Shown in pieces: positions 53,210 to 61,614 of a stretch of 64,000 bases of DNA. How positions within the stretch are numbered: position 1 is the first letter of the stretch; each line of letters starts with the position of its first letter. The position numbers and the translations under genes are program-made. A model generated the notes under the pieces. That model saw only the letters and a program-made list of their open reading frames with translations. It did no database searches and was not told where the DNA came from. The DNA comes from Streptomyces sp. NBC_00510 (GTDB lineage: Bacteria; Actinomycetota; Actinomycetes; Streptomycetales; Streptomycetaceae), in assembly GCA_036013505.1 (NCBI GenBank), contig CP107851.1, positions 8,232,001-8,296,000 on the forward strand, given 5' to 3'.

Positions 53210-54079
53210 TCAGTGGTCGTAGGCGATCAGTGACCGGGTGACGGGGGCTGCGGTGTGGTTGTTGTGCCAGATCGCGGCGGCCATCGCCAGGACGCGCTGG
53301 GCGACCCGGATCGCGACGCCCTCGAAGCTGCGTCCGCCGTGGTCTTCCAGGTCGAGCTGACCCTTGAGGGTGTCGTTGACCGACTCGATCAGCTGCCGGA
53401 CCTTTTTGAGCATGGGCTCGCCGTAGCGGGCCTTCTCGTCCTTGCGGGACGGACGCAGCATGGTGATGCCGTACTGGCCCAGCAGCGTTTCGAAATCCTT
53501 CCCGGCGAATCCCTTGTCGCAGATCAGGAGGATGCCGTCATGCTCGGCAGCCACGCCGGCGTCGACTTCGAGCATCGCGGCCAGCACCTCCCGTTCGCCG
53601 ATCTTCGGATTGGCCAGCGCCCATAGGATCGGCATCCCAGCCGGGGTGCACACCAGGTACAGCTTCAGCCCCCAGTAGAACCGCGAGTGGCTGGCGCAGT
53701 AGCCGTAGCCCGCCCATCCGGCCAGATCCGAGCGCTTGACCGTGGGCCGGGACATGCCGCAGGGCACCGGGGTAGAGTCCGCGATCCAGCAGTCGTCCAG
53801 CCAGAAGTCGCTGGACTTCGCGAGCATCCGAATGACCCGCTTGACCAGGCCAAGGGCGGCACGCAGCCGTTTGTTGTAGCCGGACTGCTGCGGCAGATAG
53901 GGAAACATGCCGGCCAGATGCTTGCGGGCGTAGCGCAGCCAGTGCGCCTCGGAGGTGAAGCCGAGCAGCGCCTGGGCGACCGCAACACACACCAGCTCGG
54001 AGTCGGTCAGCACCGGCGGTCTGCCCGTCCACCGCGGCCCTCCCAACTCGTCATCGATCTTCACGTACAGTGCGGTCAA
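53210..54079 (-). CDS. IS982-family transposase
   Basis: A 289-residue DDE transposase. It shows WIADSTPVPCG (first Asp), LLICDKGFAGKDF (second Asp) and ESVNDTLKGQLDLEDHGGRS (Glu), plus the common ending RSLIAYDH. The reading frame is open throughout; the usual first residues are missing an ATG/GTG and the first start-like codon is TTG 54079 (with LNTLLTALYVKIDD readable just upstream after a stop), so expression may be weak. It is the main mobile-element evidence in this window. Confidence 0.9.
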   Translation of the reverse strand: MTALYVKIDDELGGPRWTGRPPVLTDSELVCVAVAQALLGFTSEAHWLRYARKHLAGMFPYLPQQSGYNKRLRAALGLVKRVIRMLAKSSDFWLDDCWIADSTPVPCGMSRPTVKRSDLAGWAGYGYCASHSRFYWGLKLYLVCTPAGMPILWALANPKIGEREVLAAMLEVDAGVAAEHDGILLICDKGFAGKDFETLLGQYGITMLRPSRKDEKARYGEPMLKKVRQLIESVNDTLKGQLDLEDHGGRSFEGVAIRVAQRVLAMAAAIWHNNHTAAPVTRSLIAYDH

Positions 54080-54124
54080 GAGGGTGTTCAGGTCTTACGT
54101 CACAACATGATCTTGAACACCCTC
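54080..54124. repeat. 11-bp inverted repeat at the upstream end of the transposase gene
   Basis: GAGGGTGTTCA at 54080-54090 and its exact complement TGAACACCCTC at 54114-54124, separated by 23 AT-richer bases. It lies directly upstream of the transposase start and may be an IS end or a promoter/operator hairpin. Confidence 0.75.
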
Positions 54125-54155
54125 TCTTCACGCCCGATCACCGGCCCGGGACATA

Positions 54156-54171
54156 GGACTTACTCGTCTAG
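54156..54171. repeat. Right copy of the inverted repeat bounding the GNAT-transposase stretch
   Basis: GGACTTACTCGTCTAG, exact complement of 52003-52018. It ends 9 bases before the start codon of the truncated crotonase, so it may originally have been part of that gene's promoter. Confidence 0.8.
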
Positions 54172-54180
54172 CGTCGGACC

Positions 54181-54315
54181 CATGGACGCACCGACGCGGT
54201 TCACGCTGACCGAGCACTCGGCCACCTACTGGCGCGTGACATTCGACAACCCTCCCGTCGATCTCGTGGACGCGACGATGACGAGCGAGCTGGACGCCGT
54301 CTTCACGCGCGCCGA
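54181..54315 (+). pseudogene. Truncated enoyl-CoA hydratase/isomerase (crotonase) N-terminus
   Basis: About 45 residues from the ATG read as a crotonase N-terminus (RVTFDNPPVDLVDATMTSELDAV, with the typical N/D-PP-V-N/D-L pattern). After RAE the sequence turns into CTACGGGG-type repeats, and the remaining 200 or more residues of the enzyme are missing. The next real gene is the convergent cupin. The gene was probably broken by a rearrangement that also brought in the repeats and the IS next to it. Confidence 0.7.
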
Positions 54316-54389
54316 GGCCTACGGGGCTACGGGCCTACGGGGCTGCGCGGTCCACGGTGCTGCGGGGTCTACGGTGCTGCGGGGTCTAC
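54316..54389. repeat. Tandem repeats at the crotonase break point
   Basis: First come variants of CTACGGGG, then GGTGCTGCGGGGTCTAC twice in a row at 54356-54372 and 54373-54389. The second copy overlaps the cupin stop codon at 54386-54388. Confidence 0.8.
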
Positions 54390-54898
54390 GGGAGCATGAT
54401 CGTCTTGGAGCGCCGGATGACCTGCTCGGCGCGGGCGCCCATGTCGTCGTCGACCGGCGGCGGTGCCTCGCCGGGGCGGGCGGGTGTGCTGTGGTCCAGC
54501 ATCAGCTGTTCGAGGCCGGGCGGCGTGTAGATGAAGAGCAGGCGCGCCGCGTGGATGCGCTTGTTCTTGAAGCCGTGCCGGATGCCCTTGGGCACGTGGA
54601 TGAAGTCCCCTGCCACGGCGGTGAACTCGTGGTCGCCGTCCACGAACTCCAGCTCGCCGTCGAGGACGTAGAACGTCTCGTCCTCTTGCGTGTGCGCATG
54701 GGGCACCGGGCCGCCACCGGCCGGAACGGTGGCCTCGATGAAGCCGATGTTCCCGTTCGTCTGCGCGCCCGTGGCCTTGACCGTGTAGACGTCGTCCGCG
54801 GCCCACACGGTCGGCCCCTGGCCCGACGGCACGTAGAGCGCGCCGCGCCTGTTCCAGGTCGGGTCGTCGGGGTCGTTCTCGTCCAGCAGGAAACTCAT
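54386..54898 (-). CDS. Cupin-domain protein (quercetin 2,3-dioxygenase-like)
   Basis: A 170-residue single-cupin protein. Motif 1 is PHAHTQEDETFYVLDG (His-x-His-x4-Glu, metal ligands) and motif 2 is GDFIHVPKGIRHGF with the last histidine ligand. It resembles quercetinase-like cupins, but function may be oxygenase, isomerase or sensor. The stop codon lies in a tandem repeat, so the 3' end may have been reshaped. It is divergent from the hydrolase at 55043. Confidence 0.85.
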   Translation of the reverse strand: MSFLLDENDPDDPTWNRRGALYVPSGQGPTVWAADDVYTVKATGAQTNGNIGFIEATVPAGGGPVPHAHTQEDETFYVLDGELEFVDGDHEFTAVAGDFIHVPKGIRHGFKNKRIHAARLLFIYTPPGLEQLMLDHSTPARPGEAPPPVDDDMGARAEQVIRRSKTIMLP

Positions 54899-55042
54899 CG
54901 TGCCTCCGTTGTCAGGTGACCGCCCGGCGTCCTCCGGAGCGTATCAAATCCTTGACGAGTCAATTATCTCGTACGGGTCCCGGCCGTGATGCGCACCGGT
55001 GGGGTTGGTGTCCCCGAGGGAACTGCCCGAGTATCGAAGGTG

Positions 55043-55744
55043 ATGTGTGCCGTCGCGGACAGCCGCTCGAACGCGCCCACCTTGCTCCTCGTCCACGGGG
55101 CGTGGCACGGGTCGTGGTGCTGGGACGACGTGCGGTCCGTGCTCGGGCCCGTTGGTTGGGCGACGCGCGTCGTCGATCTGCCCAGCACAGGGCGGGAGGA
55201 CGCCGGAATCCATGACGACGCGCGCGAGGTGCTCCGGGAGCTGGCGGGCATCGAGGGCCCGGTGGTCGTGGTCGTGCACTCCTACGGTGGTGCGCCCGTC
55301 ACCCAGGCCGTCGCGGAGGCGCCCCGGGTCGCCCATGTCGTCTACCTGGCCGCGTACCGGCTGGAGGTCGGCGAGAGCGTCCTGGGCTACCACGGGGCTC
55401 CCGTCGCGGCCGAGCCGCGGGGCTTCCGCCCGCCCCCGGACGACCCGATCCGCACGTTCTACGGCGACGTGCCGCGGCGGGAGGCGGAGGCGGCGGCCGC
55501 AAGGCTGGTGCCCCAGAGCGCGAAGTCTTTCGCCGAGCCGCTGACCCGCGCCGGCCGGCACGCGCTCCCGTCCACGTACGTCGTGTGCGAGCGGGACCGG
55601 GCGCTGTCGCCGGCCTGTCAGGAGGGCATGGCCGGCCGCGCCGACGCGGTGCACCGGCTGCCCAGTGACCACTCGCCGTTCCTGTCCATGCCCGAGGCCT
55701 GTGCGGCCCTGCTCGCGAGGATCGCCCTCGGAGCGACCGCCTGA
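55043..55744 (+). CDS. Small alpha/beta-hydrolase
   Basis: A 233-residue alpha/beta-fold protein with LLVHGAWHGSWCW at 15, nucleophile elbow VVHSYGGAP (S80), VVCERDRALSP (acid) and DHSPFLSMPE (His). Same family and length as the protein at 37153-37854. Such enzymes often cleave methyl esters or lactones, similar to plant salicylate-binding esterases. The start is uncertain: ATG 55043 is chosen for length, GTG 55040 adjoins it, and a longer frame from 54986 exists without clear ribosome site. A hairpin follows the stop. Confidence 0.83.
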   Translation: MCAVADSRSNAPTLLLVHGAWHGSWCWDDVRSVLGPVGWATRVVDLPSTGREDAGIHDDAREVLRELAGIEGPVVVVVHSYGGAPVTQAVAEAPRVAHVVYLAAYRLEVGESVLGYHGAPVAAEPRGFRPPPDDPIRTFYGDVPRREAEAAAARLVPQSAKSFAEPLTRAGRHALPSTYVVCERDRALSPACQEGMAGRADAVHRLPSDHSPFLSMPEACAALLARIALGATA

Positions 55745-55765
55745 AGCGAGGCAGTTCGACGCTCA

Positions 55766-55801
55766 GGGCCTCTGGCCGACGGCACCGCCGACCAGAGGCC
55801 C
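55766..55801. terminator. Bidirectional hairpin between convergent genes
   Basis: Ten-base arms GGGCCTCTGG and CCAGAGGCCC with further pairing inside (CGACGG/CCGCCG). It lies 21 bases after the hydrolase stop and 20 bases beyond the phosphoesterase stop. Confidence 0.8.
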
Positions 55802-55821
55802 GTATATGTGATCAGCGGGCG

Positions 55822-58596
55822 TCAGCCGTCGTTCTCCACCGACGGGATGTAGGCCCCCGGGACGTCGTCCGGCGCGAAGATCTTGTCCTCGCCGGGGTAC
55901 GGCGTCGTCCACTGGTGCGTCTCGTACCACGTGAGGTGGTTCATCTGCGCGGGGTTGGCGAAGTCCGGCCTGGCGTTGGGGCCGGTCAGCCGCTGCTTGG
56001 ACTGCCAGTCCTCCCACTTCGCGGCGAGGGCCTTCTTGCCCGCGGGCACCTTCGTCGTCGGGACGGCCGCGGCGCTCGGGTCCTGCGGCGCCGGGGTGTC
56101 CAGGCCGCAGGCGGGCGGGGTCTTGAGGCCGTCGGTGAGCGGGGTGCGGTTGGGCAGCGCCGTGAAGGGCGTGTAGTCGGCCTTCTTGGTGAACGCCCCG
56201 AACATCGGGGTGGCCGCGCTGTCCTTCTGGTTCATCGGGTGGACCCCGAGGATCTGCTCGATGGTGCGGATCATCGTGATCTGCGAGTAGTAGCGGCTGT
56301 CGACGGTGTCGTGCCGGGCCCAGGGGCTGATGATCTGGATCGGGGCGCGGTGGCCGTCGACGTGGTCGAGGCCGGCCTGGGAGTCGTCCTCGACCACGAA
56401 GATCGCGGAGTCCTTCCAGTACTTGCTGTGCGAGATCTCGTCGACGATCCGGCCGACCGCGAGGTCGTTGTCCGCGACCTGGGCGGCGGGGCCCGCGGGC
56501 CCGCCGGTGTGGTCGCTGGAGAGCCAGAACATGTTCAGGTTCGCCGGACCGTTCTTCTCGAAGTCCTGCTTCCATATCTCCGCCCGGTAGACGTCCGGGA
56601 CGCTGGTGTCGAACTTCGGGAAGCCGGGCACCGAGACGCTGTTCAGAGACGGGATCGGCGAGGACGACACCAGGTTGTAGGCGGTGTCCTGCCCGGTGGC
56701 CTGCATGTTCTTGGTGTCGCAGTACAGGTTCTGCCAGGTCGCGCCCGACGGCTTGGTGAGGAACTGGTGGAACTCGCCGAAGTCCCGCACGCTCTTGCCC
56801 TGCGCCTGCGCGCCGGTCCAGATGAAGCCGGTGCGCTGATGGCCGAGGGCGTCGTCCTCGGTGTCGTAGCTGCGCGCGTACTCTCCGGCGGAGGACTCGG
56901 TGTACTCAGGGTTGTCGGCCTGCATCAGCCAGTTGTGGCCCTCGGCGGAGTTCGTGCCGATGTCGTACGTGTTGTCGTACAGCCCGAACTGCCGGGCCAG
57001 CGCGTGCTGGTTCGGCGTCACGTTCTCGCCGAACTCGGCGAGGGACGGGTCGCCGTTGCCCTGCGGGACGTCGCCGAAGACCTGGTCGTAGGTCCGGTTC
57101 TCCTTGACGATCATGAAGACGTGCTTGATCGTCGACGGGTCGCCGAGTCGCTGCGGGACGGCCACCGGCTTCGCGTGGCCCTTGTCCTTGCCCTTGTCCT
57201 TCGCGAGCTTGACCGAGCCGTTGGTCCAGCCGTTCTGCTGGAAGACCTTGGCCGTCTGGGACTTGATGACCTTCTCGCTCGGCAGCGTGAACCGCTGGAC
57301 GCTCGAGGTGGTGTCGTGCGTGCCGTGCCCGGCACTGCTGGTGGGCCGGCGGGCGTCGATGCCGCGGGTGTTGGAGACCACGACCTGGTTGCCCACGGTG
57401 GCGATCTCCGCGGGGAAGTAGTCCGTCGGGAGGAGGCCGACGTAGCCGACCGGCTCCTGGGGGGAGTCGTACCGGTAGACGGCGACCGCGTTGGCGCGGC
57501 CCAGTGTCACCAGCAGGTGGCCGTCGTCGGTGAGCGTGACGGCGTTGGGCTCGTAGCCCACCGACGCCTCCGGCCACGGCTGGGTGGCGATGGTCTGCAC
57601 GACCTTGTTCTTGCGGGTGTCGATGACCGACACGTCGTTGGTGGCGGTGTCCGTGACGAACAGCGCCCCCTTCTTGGCGTACAGCGCGGTCGGGTGTAGA
57701 CCCACGTCGATGCTCGCGACGGCGGCCGCCGGGTCGGCCAGGTCGATGACGCTGACCGTTCCGGTGGTGGTGGCACCGGTCTTGGGGTCGGCCGGTACCT
57801 GCGTGCCGTACGAGTTGATGGTGGTCTCGCCGGGCTTCGCCGGGCGCCCGCCCTCGTTGCTGACGTACAGCTTGGAGCCGACCACGACCATGTCGCGCGG
57901 GGCGTTGCCCACGGCCCAGCTCTGCTTGACGGTCGCGGTCGCCGTGTCGATGGCGACCACGCGGTTCTGGCCGTTGACCGCGGCGTACACGGTGGAGCCG
58001 TCGGAGGAGAACACCGGCTCGCCCACCAGGGCGTGCTTGGAGCCGTCCGCCGGGATGGAGACCGACGTCGGGTTGGCGAGGCTGCCGTCGGGGTTCACGG
58101 TGAAGCGGGTGTAGCCGTCGGTCTGGCCCAGCCAAAGCTGCGAACCGTCGGGGGAGTACGTGGGGCCTTCCTGGCCCACGCTGTTGCTGCCGATGCGCAG
58201 GTCCGCGGACGCGGAGTTGCCGACGAGCTGCTGGACCTTCCAGTTCTTCAGGTCCACGACGGCGAGCGCCACGCCCCCGTCGGTGACGGAGGCCGCGAGG
58301 TGGGTGCCGTCCGGGCTGACCGAGGACGACATGATCTTGCCGTTGTCGATGACGAGGCGCTCACCGTACGGGGCGATGTACTGGTCGCTCGAGACGACCT
58401 GCCCCCGGTCGGTGACCTGGCCGACCTGGTCGTGGCCGAACTGGGTGGTCTGGGCGAACCCGATCCCGGTACCGGTGGCGAGGACGACAGCGGTCGCGGC
58501 TGCCAGCGTGAGGCTTCTGCGGCTGCCGAACCATCGGCCGGGGAGGGCACGGGTGTCCCTCTCGGCGCCCACGCGGCGGCGACGTGTGACCTGCAT
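55822..58596 (-). CDS. Secreted YncE-like beta-propeller/phosphoesterase fusion protein
   Basis: A 924-residue exported protein. A twin-arginine-free signal or anchor helix lies at about 29-48 (LTLAAATAVVLATGTGIGFA). Residues about 70-430 contain repeated YncE/Lvp-like blades (e.g. VSVIDTRKNKVVQTIATQPWPE), and residues about 480-900 form a phosphoesterase (alkaline phosphatase superfamily) domain with VKENRTYDQVFGD and VEDDSQAGLDHVDGHRAP. It probably hydrolyses phosphate esters outside the cell. It is last in a minus-strand unit behind an ABC permease and ATPase, with only 6 bases between permease stop and its start. Confidence 0.88.
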   Translation of the reverse strand: MQVTRRRRVGAERDTRALPGRWFGSRRSLTLAAATAVVLATGTGIGFAQTTQFGHDQVGQVTDRGQVVSSDQYIAPYGERLVIDNGKIMSSSVSPDGTHLAASVTDGGVALAVVDLKNWKVQQLVGNSASADLRIGSNSVGQEGPTYSPDGSQLWLGQTDGYTRFTVNPDGSLANPTSVSIPADGSKHALVGEPVFSSDGSTVYAAVNGQNRVVAIDTATATVKQSWAVGNAPRDMVVVGSKLYVSNEGGRPAKPGETTINSYGTQVPADPKTGATTTGTVSVIDLADPAAAVASIDVGLHPTALYAKKGALFVTDTATNDVSVIDTRKNKVVQTIATQPWPEASVGYEPNAVTLTDDGHLLVTLGRANAVAVYRYDSPQEPVGYVGLLPTDYFPAEIATVGNQVVVSNTRGIDARRPTSSAGHGTHDTTSSVQRFTLPSEKVIKSQTAKVFQQNGWTNGSVKLAKDKGKDKGHAKPVAVPQRLGDPSTIKHVFMIVKENRTYDQVFGDVPQGNGDPSLAEFGENVTPNQHALARQFGLYDNTYDIGTNSAEGHNWLMQADNPEYTESSAGEYARSYDTEDDALGHQRTGFIWTGAQAQGKSVRDFGEFHQFLTKPSGATWQNLYCDTKNMQATGQDTAYNLVSSSPIPSLNSVSVPGFPKFDTSVPDVYRAEIWKQDFEKNGPANLNMFWLSSDHTGGPAGPAAQVADNDLAVGRIVDEISHSKYWKDSAIFVVEDDSQAGLDHVDGHRAPIQIISPWARHDTVDSRYYSQITMIRTIEQILGVHPMNQKDSAATPMFGAFTKKADYTPFTALPNRTPLTDGLKTPPACGLDTPAPQDPSAAAVPTTKVPAGKKALAAKWEDWQSKQRLTGPNARPDFANPAQMNHLTWYETHQWTTPYPGEDKIFAPDDVPGAYIPSVENDG

Positions 58597-58602
58597 GGTG
58601 AG

Positions 58603-59961
58603 TTATCCCTTCGCGGAGGTGGCAAGCAGTTCGACGTTGCCGTCGAACTGCCAGAGCGGGTTCGGCGCGTCCCCCACCGGGGTCCGCACCAGGAAGTAGC
58701 CGTTGACTTCCTTCGGCCCGTCGCCGTCGGCGACGTACCGCCCGTCCGGAGTGACGTCGAGCTGGTAGATGGCCTGGCCCGTGGCGGTGACGCCGGGGAG
58801 GTGCCAGGAGACGACGCAGCGCCAGTCGTTGCCGGGCCCTTCGGCATCGGCCGTGACGCCGCCCTTGGTGCACGCCGCCGTGGCCTTGAGCTGCGCTTCG
58901 GTGACGGCGGGACGGTGGAGCTGGTCGGTCTGCATGCGGTACAGGTGGGCGAAGGCCGTGGCGACCGAGCGCTGCACCTTGTCCTGCTCGACCCCGGAAC
59001 CCGTGGCCGTGGTCGTCGCGGTGACGACGGCGACTGTCGTGGCGAGCAGCCCGGCCAGCGGCAGGGCGCCGGCGAGGAGCGCGCGGCGCGCCGAGCCGTC
59101 GTCGGTCAGGTTGGTGAAGTCGCGCCGCAGGAAGAGGAGGTAGGCCAGGACCGTCGTGGTCACGGCCCACAGCAGGCTGACCGCGATGCCGATCAGGAGC
59201 GGTGTGAGCTGCTGGGGGCCGGTGAACAGCCCGTTCCAGGAGATGAAGGCGTAGCCGGGCAGAGCCAGGCGCACGGCGACGGGGAGCGGCATCATCTGCG
59301 CGAGCTGCATCGCGAGCGCGACCAGCGCGGGCAGCAGCAGGCCCATCGGGGACCGCCCGAGCGCGATGGAACCGAGCAGGCCGATCCCGGCCAGGGCCAG
59401 CGTCGGGGCGAGTGCGCAGAGCCAGGCGAGCAGGACCTGTCCGGCGGCGTCGGACGGCGTCAGCAGGTGGCCGTCGAGGCCGACCAGCGGCTGGTTGCCA
59501 ACCGCCACGACCCCGCCGACCGCGCTGGAGCAGGCCATCCCGGTCACGAGCAGCAGCAGGACGGTGAGGCTGGCCAGCGCCTTCGCCACGAAGATCCGCC
59601 GGGGTGAGCGGACCGCCACCAGCAGGTGGCGCCAGGTGCCGAGCCGGTCCTCAGAGGCGAACACGTCGCCGGCGACGACCGAGGTCAGCAGCGGGAGGGC
59701 CCAGGTGCCCGCGAAACCGAGCATCACCAGCGGTCCGGCCCACCCCGTCGCGTGCATCCAGCGGCCGAAGAGGGTGTCGACGGGGAGTGTGCTCTGCTGG
59801 CTCACCGCGGCGACGAAGAGCGCCGGCGCGATCCAGCAGGCCAGGACCAGCAGGCGGATCCGCCATTGCGAGACCAGCTTGACCAGCTCGAAGCGGTAGC
59901 CGCGCGAAACCGGGACGCGACGGACGGGGACAACGTTGTCGGCGACGATGGTCGCGGTCAT
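58603..59961 (-). CDS. ABC-2-type permease with an extracytoplasmic C-terminal domain
   Basis: A 452-residue membrane protein. About six hydrophobic helices are spread over residues 35-320, followed by a soluble domain of about 115 residues (about 335-452) including two cysteines (CTKGG and WRCVVSW) that could form a disulphide. The domain probably faces outward. The start codon overlaps the ATPase stop as ATGA. It forms an ABC exporter with the ATPase; the cargo is unknown. It is followed directly by the secreted phosphoesterase. Confidence 0.85.
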   Translation of the reverse strand: MTATIVADNVVPVRRVPVSRGYRFELVKLVSQWRIRLLVLACWIAPALFVAAVSQQSTLPVDTLFGRWMHATGWAGPLVMLGFAGTWALPLLTSVVAGDVFASEDRLGTWRHLLVAVRSPRRIFVAKALASLTVLLLLVTGMACSSAVGGVVAVGNQPLVGLDGHLLTPSDAAGQVLLAWLCALAPTLALAGIGLLGSIALGRSPMGLLLPALVALAMQLAQMMPLPVAVRLALPGYAFISWNGLFTGPQQLTPLLIGIAVSLLWAVTTTVLAYLLFLRRDFTNLTDDGSARRALLAGALPLAGLLATTVAVVTATTTATGSGVEQDKVQRSVATAFAHLYRMQTDQLHRPAVTEAQLKATAACTKGGVTADAEGPGNDWRCVVSWHLPGVTATGQAIYQLDVTPDGRYVADGDGPKEVNGYFLVRTPVGDAPNPLWQFDGNVELLATSAKG

Positions 59962-60899
59962 CGGCCGGCCTCCTGCTGCTGGGTGAGGGCGAGGAACGCC
60001 GCCTCGAGCGGCGAGACGACAGGTGCGAGCTCGCGCAGTGCGATGCCCGCGCGAACGATCCCCACCACGAGTTCGTCGAGGGCCGGCACCAGAGCGCGCA
60101 CGACCAGGAGGTCGGCGTCGTTCCGTACGCCGGCGTCGTCGACGACGCGGATTCCGGCCGTGCCGAGGGCCAGTTCACGGGCGGCCTCCGGGTCGGAGGT
60201 GAGCAGCCGGTAGTCGAGTTCACGGTTCTCGGCGGCCAGCTTGCCCAGCGGGCCCGAGAAGACGACCCGTCCGGTGGCCAGGATGGTGACCTCGGAGCAC
60301 AGTGCCTCCAGGTCGTCCATCCGGTGGCTCGACAGCACGACGGCGGTCCCCTCGCCGGCGAGCCGGGTCAGGACCCCGTGCACGTGCTTCTTGCCCGCCG
60401 GGTCCAGGCCGTTGGACGGTTCGTCGAGCACGAGCAGGCGGGGCTTGGTGAGCAGGGCGGCGGCGAGCCCGAGCCGCTGACGCATGCCGAGCGAGAACCC
60501 GCGGGCCCGGTCGTCCGCGACGTCAGTGAGTCCCACCTGGGCGAGTACGTCGTCGATCCCGGCCGCGCGCGCGTCCTGTCCGCGGAGGGCGGCCAGCGCG
60601 GCGAGGTTCTGCCGGGCGGTGAGCGACGGATAGAGGCCGGGCCCGTCCACGAAGCCGGCGACGCCGTCGGGCGCGGCGAGCGCCCGCCCGACCGGTGTGC
60701 CCAGGATCTCGAGGCCGCCGCTGTCGGCGACCGCGAGGCCCAGCAGGAGGCCGAGCAACGTGGTCTTGCCTGCGCCGTTCGGTCCGACCAGGCCGTGGAT
60801 CTGTCCCTGCGTCACGTCGAGGTCGACGCCGTCGAGTGCGACGACGTCCCCGAAGCACTTGGCGATTCCGCGAGCACGGACTGCGAGGAGTGTGTCCAT
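59958..60899 (-). CDS. ABC transporter ATP-binding protein
   Basis: A 313-residue nucleotide-binding protein: Walker A GPNGAGKT (39-46), signature FSLGMRQRLGLA, Walker B LLVLDEPSNGLDP and the H-loop in SSHRMDDLEAL. The C-terminal about 90 residues resemble the extra domain of drug-resistance-type ATPases. It powers export by the permease at 58603-59961, whose start overlaps its stop. ATG 60899 has AAGGG 5 bases upstream. It is divergent from the MarR gene and probably under its control. Confidence 0.9.
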   Translation of the reverse strand: MDTLLAVRARGIAKCFGDVVALDGVDLDVTQGQIHGLVGPNGAGKTTLLGLLLGLAVADSGGLEILGTPVGRALAAPDGVAGFVDGPGLYPSLTARQNLAALAALRGQDARAAGIDDVLAQVGLTDVADDRARGFSLGMRQRLGLAAALLTKPRLLVLDEPSNGLDPAGKKHVHGVLTRLAGEGTAVVLSSHRMDDLEALCSEVTILATGRVVFSGPLGKLAAENRELDYRLLTSDPEAARELALGTAGIRVVDDAGVRNDADLLVVRALVPALDELVVGIVRAGIALRELAPVVSPLEAAFLALTQQQEAGR

Positions 60900-61092
60900 G
60901 GGTCCCTTCTTCCGCAACGCTCAAGGACCTTAGGGAGGGCGCACACCCCCGCCAGGGACGCTCGGTTGAATGGCCATGGAACGTATCGTCAAGACATCGG
61001 CAAGTCCGGGTGCACGAAGTAGGCGTCACCGAGCCGGACTCGGGCAGAACCGGGCGTAGGGCGCGGGCTGGGCGGGTTCGGAAGCCGGGATT

Positions 61093-61122
61093 TAGTAGCC
61101 ATGTACATAGTAGCCATGTACA
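61093..61122. promoter_or_regulatory. MarR operator candidate: 15-bp direct repeat, two copies
   Basis: TAGTAGCCATGTACA occurs twice head to tail at 61093 and 61108. Each copy has the palindrome TGTACA. TACAGT (61119-61124) at the end of the array is a plausible -10 for the MarR gene whose GTG begins 7 bases later, so the array overlaps the promoter. Confidence 0.75.
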
Positions 61123-61131
61123 GTATTTGGC

Positions 61132-61614
61132 GTGAGTCCAGCAACTGAGAGCGCCACGCCGGGGTACCTGGTCTGGCGCCTGTCGATGAAATGGCGGGTG
61201 GCCGTCGACCGGGCGGTCGCACCACTGGGCCTGACCCACGCCCAGTACGCGGTGATGGCTTCCCTGTACGGCATGTCGCGCTCCGGGCTGCGGCCCAGCC
61301 AGCGCCGGCTCGCGGACCACACCGGCCTCGAACCGCTGTACGTCTCCAAGCTCGCCCGCGCCCTGGAGACCGCCGGACTCGTCGACCGGACCCGGGACCC
61401 GGGCGACCCTCGCGCCATGCAGCTGTCGCTGACCGAGCAGGGGCGCGACGTCACGCGCCGCGCGATCGGCGTGGTCCAGGGCCTGCTGGACCAGTTGCTG
61501 GAGCCGCTCGGGGGACAGGACAGCCCGCGCACGCGGCAGTTCACCCGCGAGCTGGCGACCTTGATCGACGCACCTCTTGATCCGTACACCGAGAACGACG
61601 AGGAGCAGTCATGA
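61132..61614 (+). CDS. MarR-family transcriptional regulator
   Basis: A 160-residue winged-helix regulator. HTH: RRLADHTGLEPLYVSKLARALETAGLVDR; wing: DPGDPRAMQLSLTEQG. MarR proteins repress exporters and are released by phenolic ligands or oxidation. The GTG at 61132 is only 7 bases past a -10-like TACAGT and has no ribosome site, so the mRNA is likely leaderless. The operator candidate at 61093-61122 overlaps that promoter and also lies in the divergent region before the ABC operon. It overlaps the next gene by 4 bases. Confidence 0.9.
   Translation: MSPATESATPGYLVWRLSMKWRVAVDRAVAPLGLTHAQYAVMASLYGMSRSGLRPSQRRLADHTGLEPLYVSKLARALETAGLVDRTRDPGDPRAMQLSLTEQGRDVTRRAIGVVQGLLDQLLEPLGGQDSPRTRQFTRELATLIDAPLDPYTENDEEQS

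Larger units (their letters stand above)
53210..54124 (-). mobile_element. IS982-type insertion sequence, boundaries uncertain
   Basis: Transposase gene plus the structured right end at 54080-54124. I find no matching terminal repeat on the left side past the stop codon, so the left end may be lost or unrecognised. The whole unit lies within the larger stretch bounded by the inverted repeats at 52003 and 54156. Confidence 0.6.

Noticed and set aside
52003..54171. The 20-bp inverted repeats as true IS982 terminal repeats
   Set aside because: They enclose a GNAT gene and lie over 1 kb from the transposase on the left, and family IS982 terminal repeats usually begin ACCC, which is not seen here.
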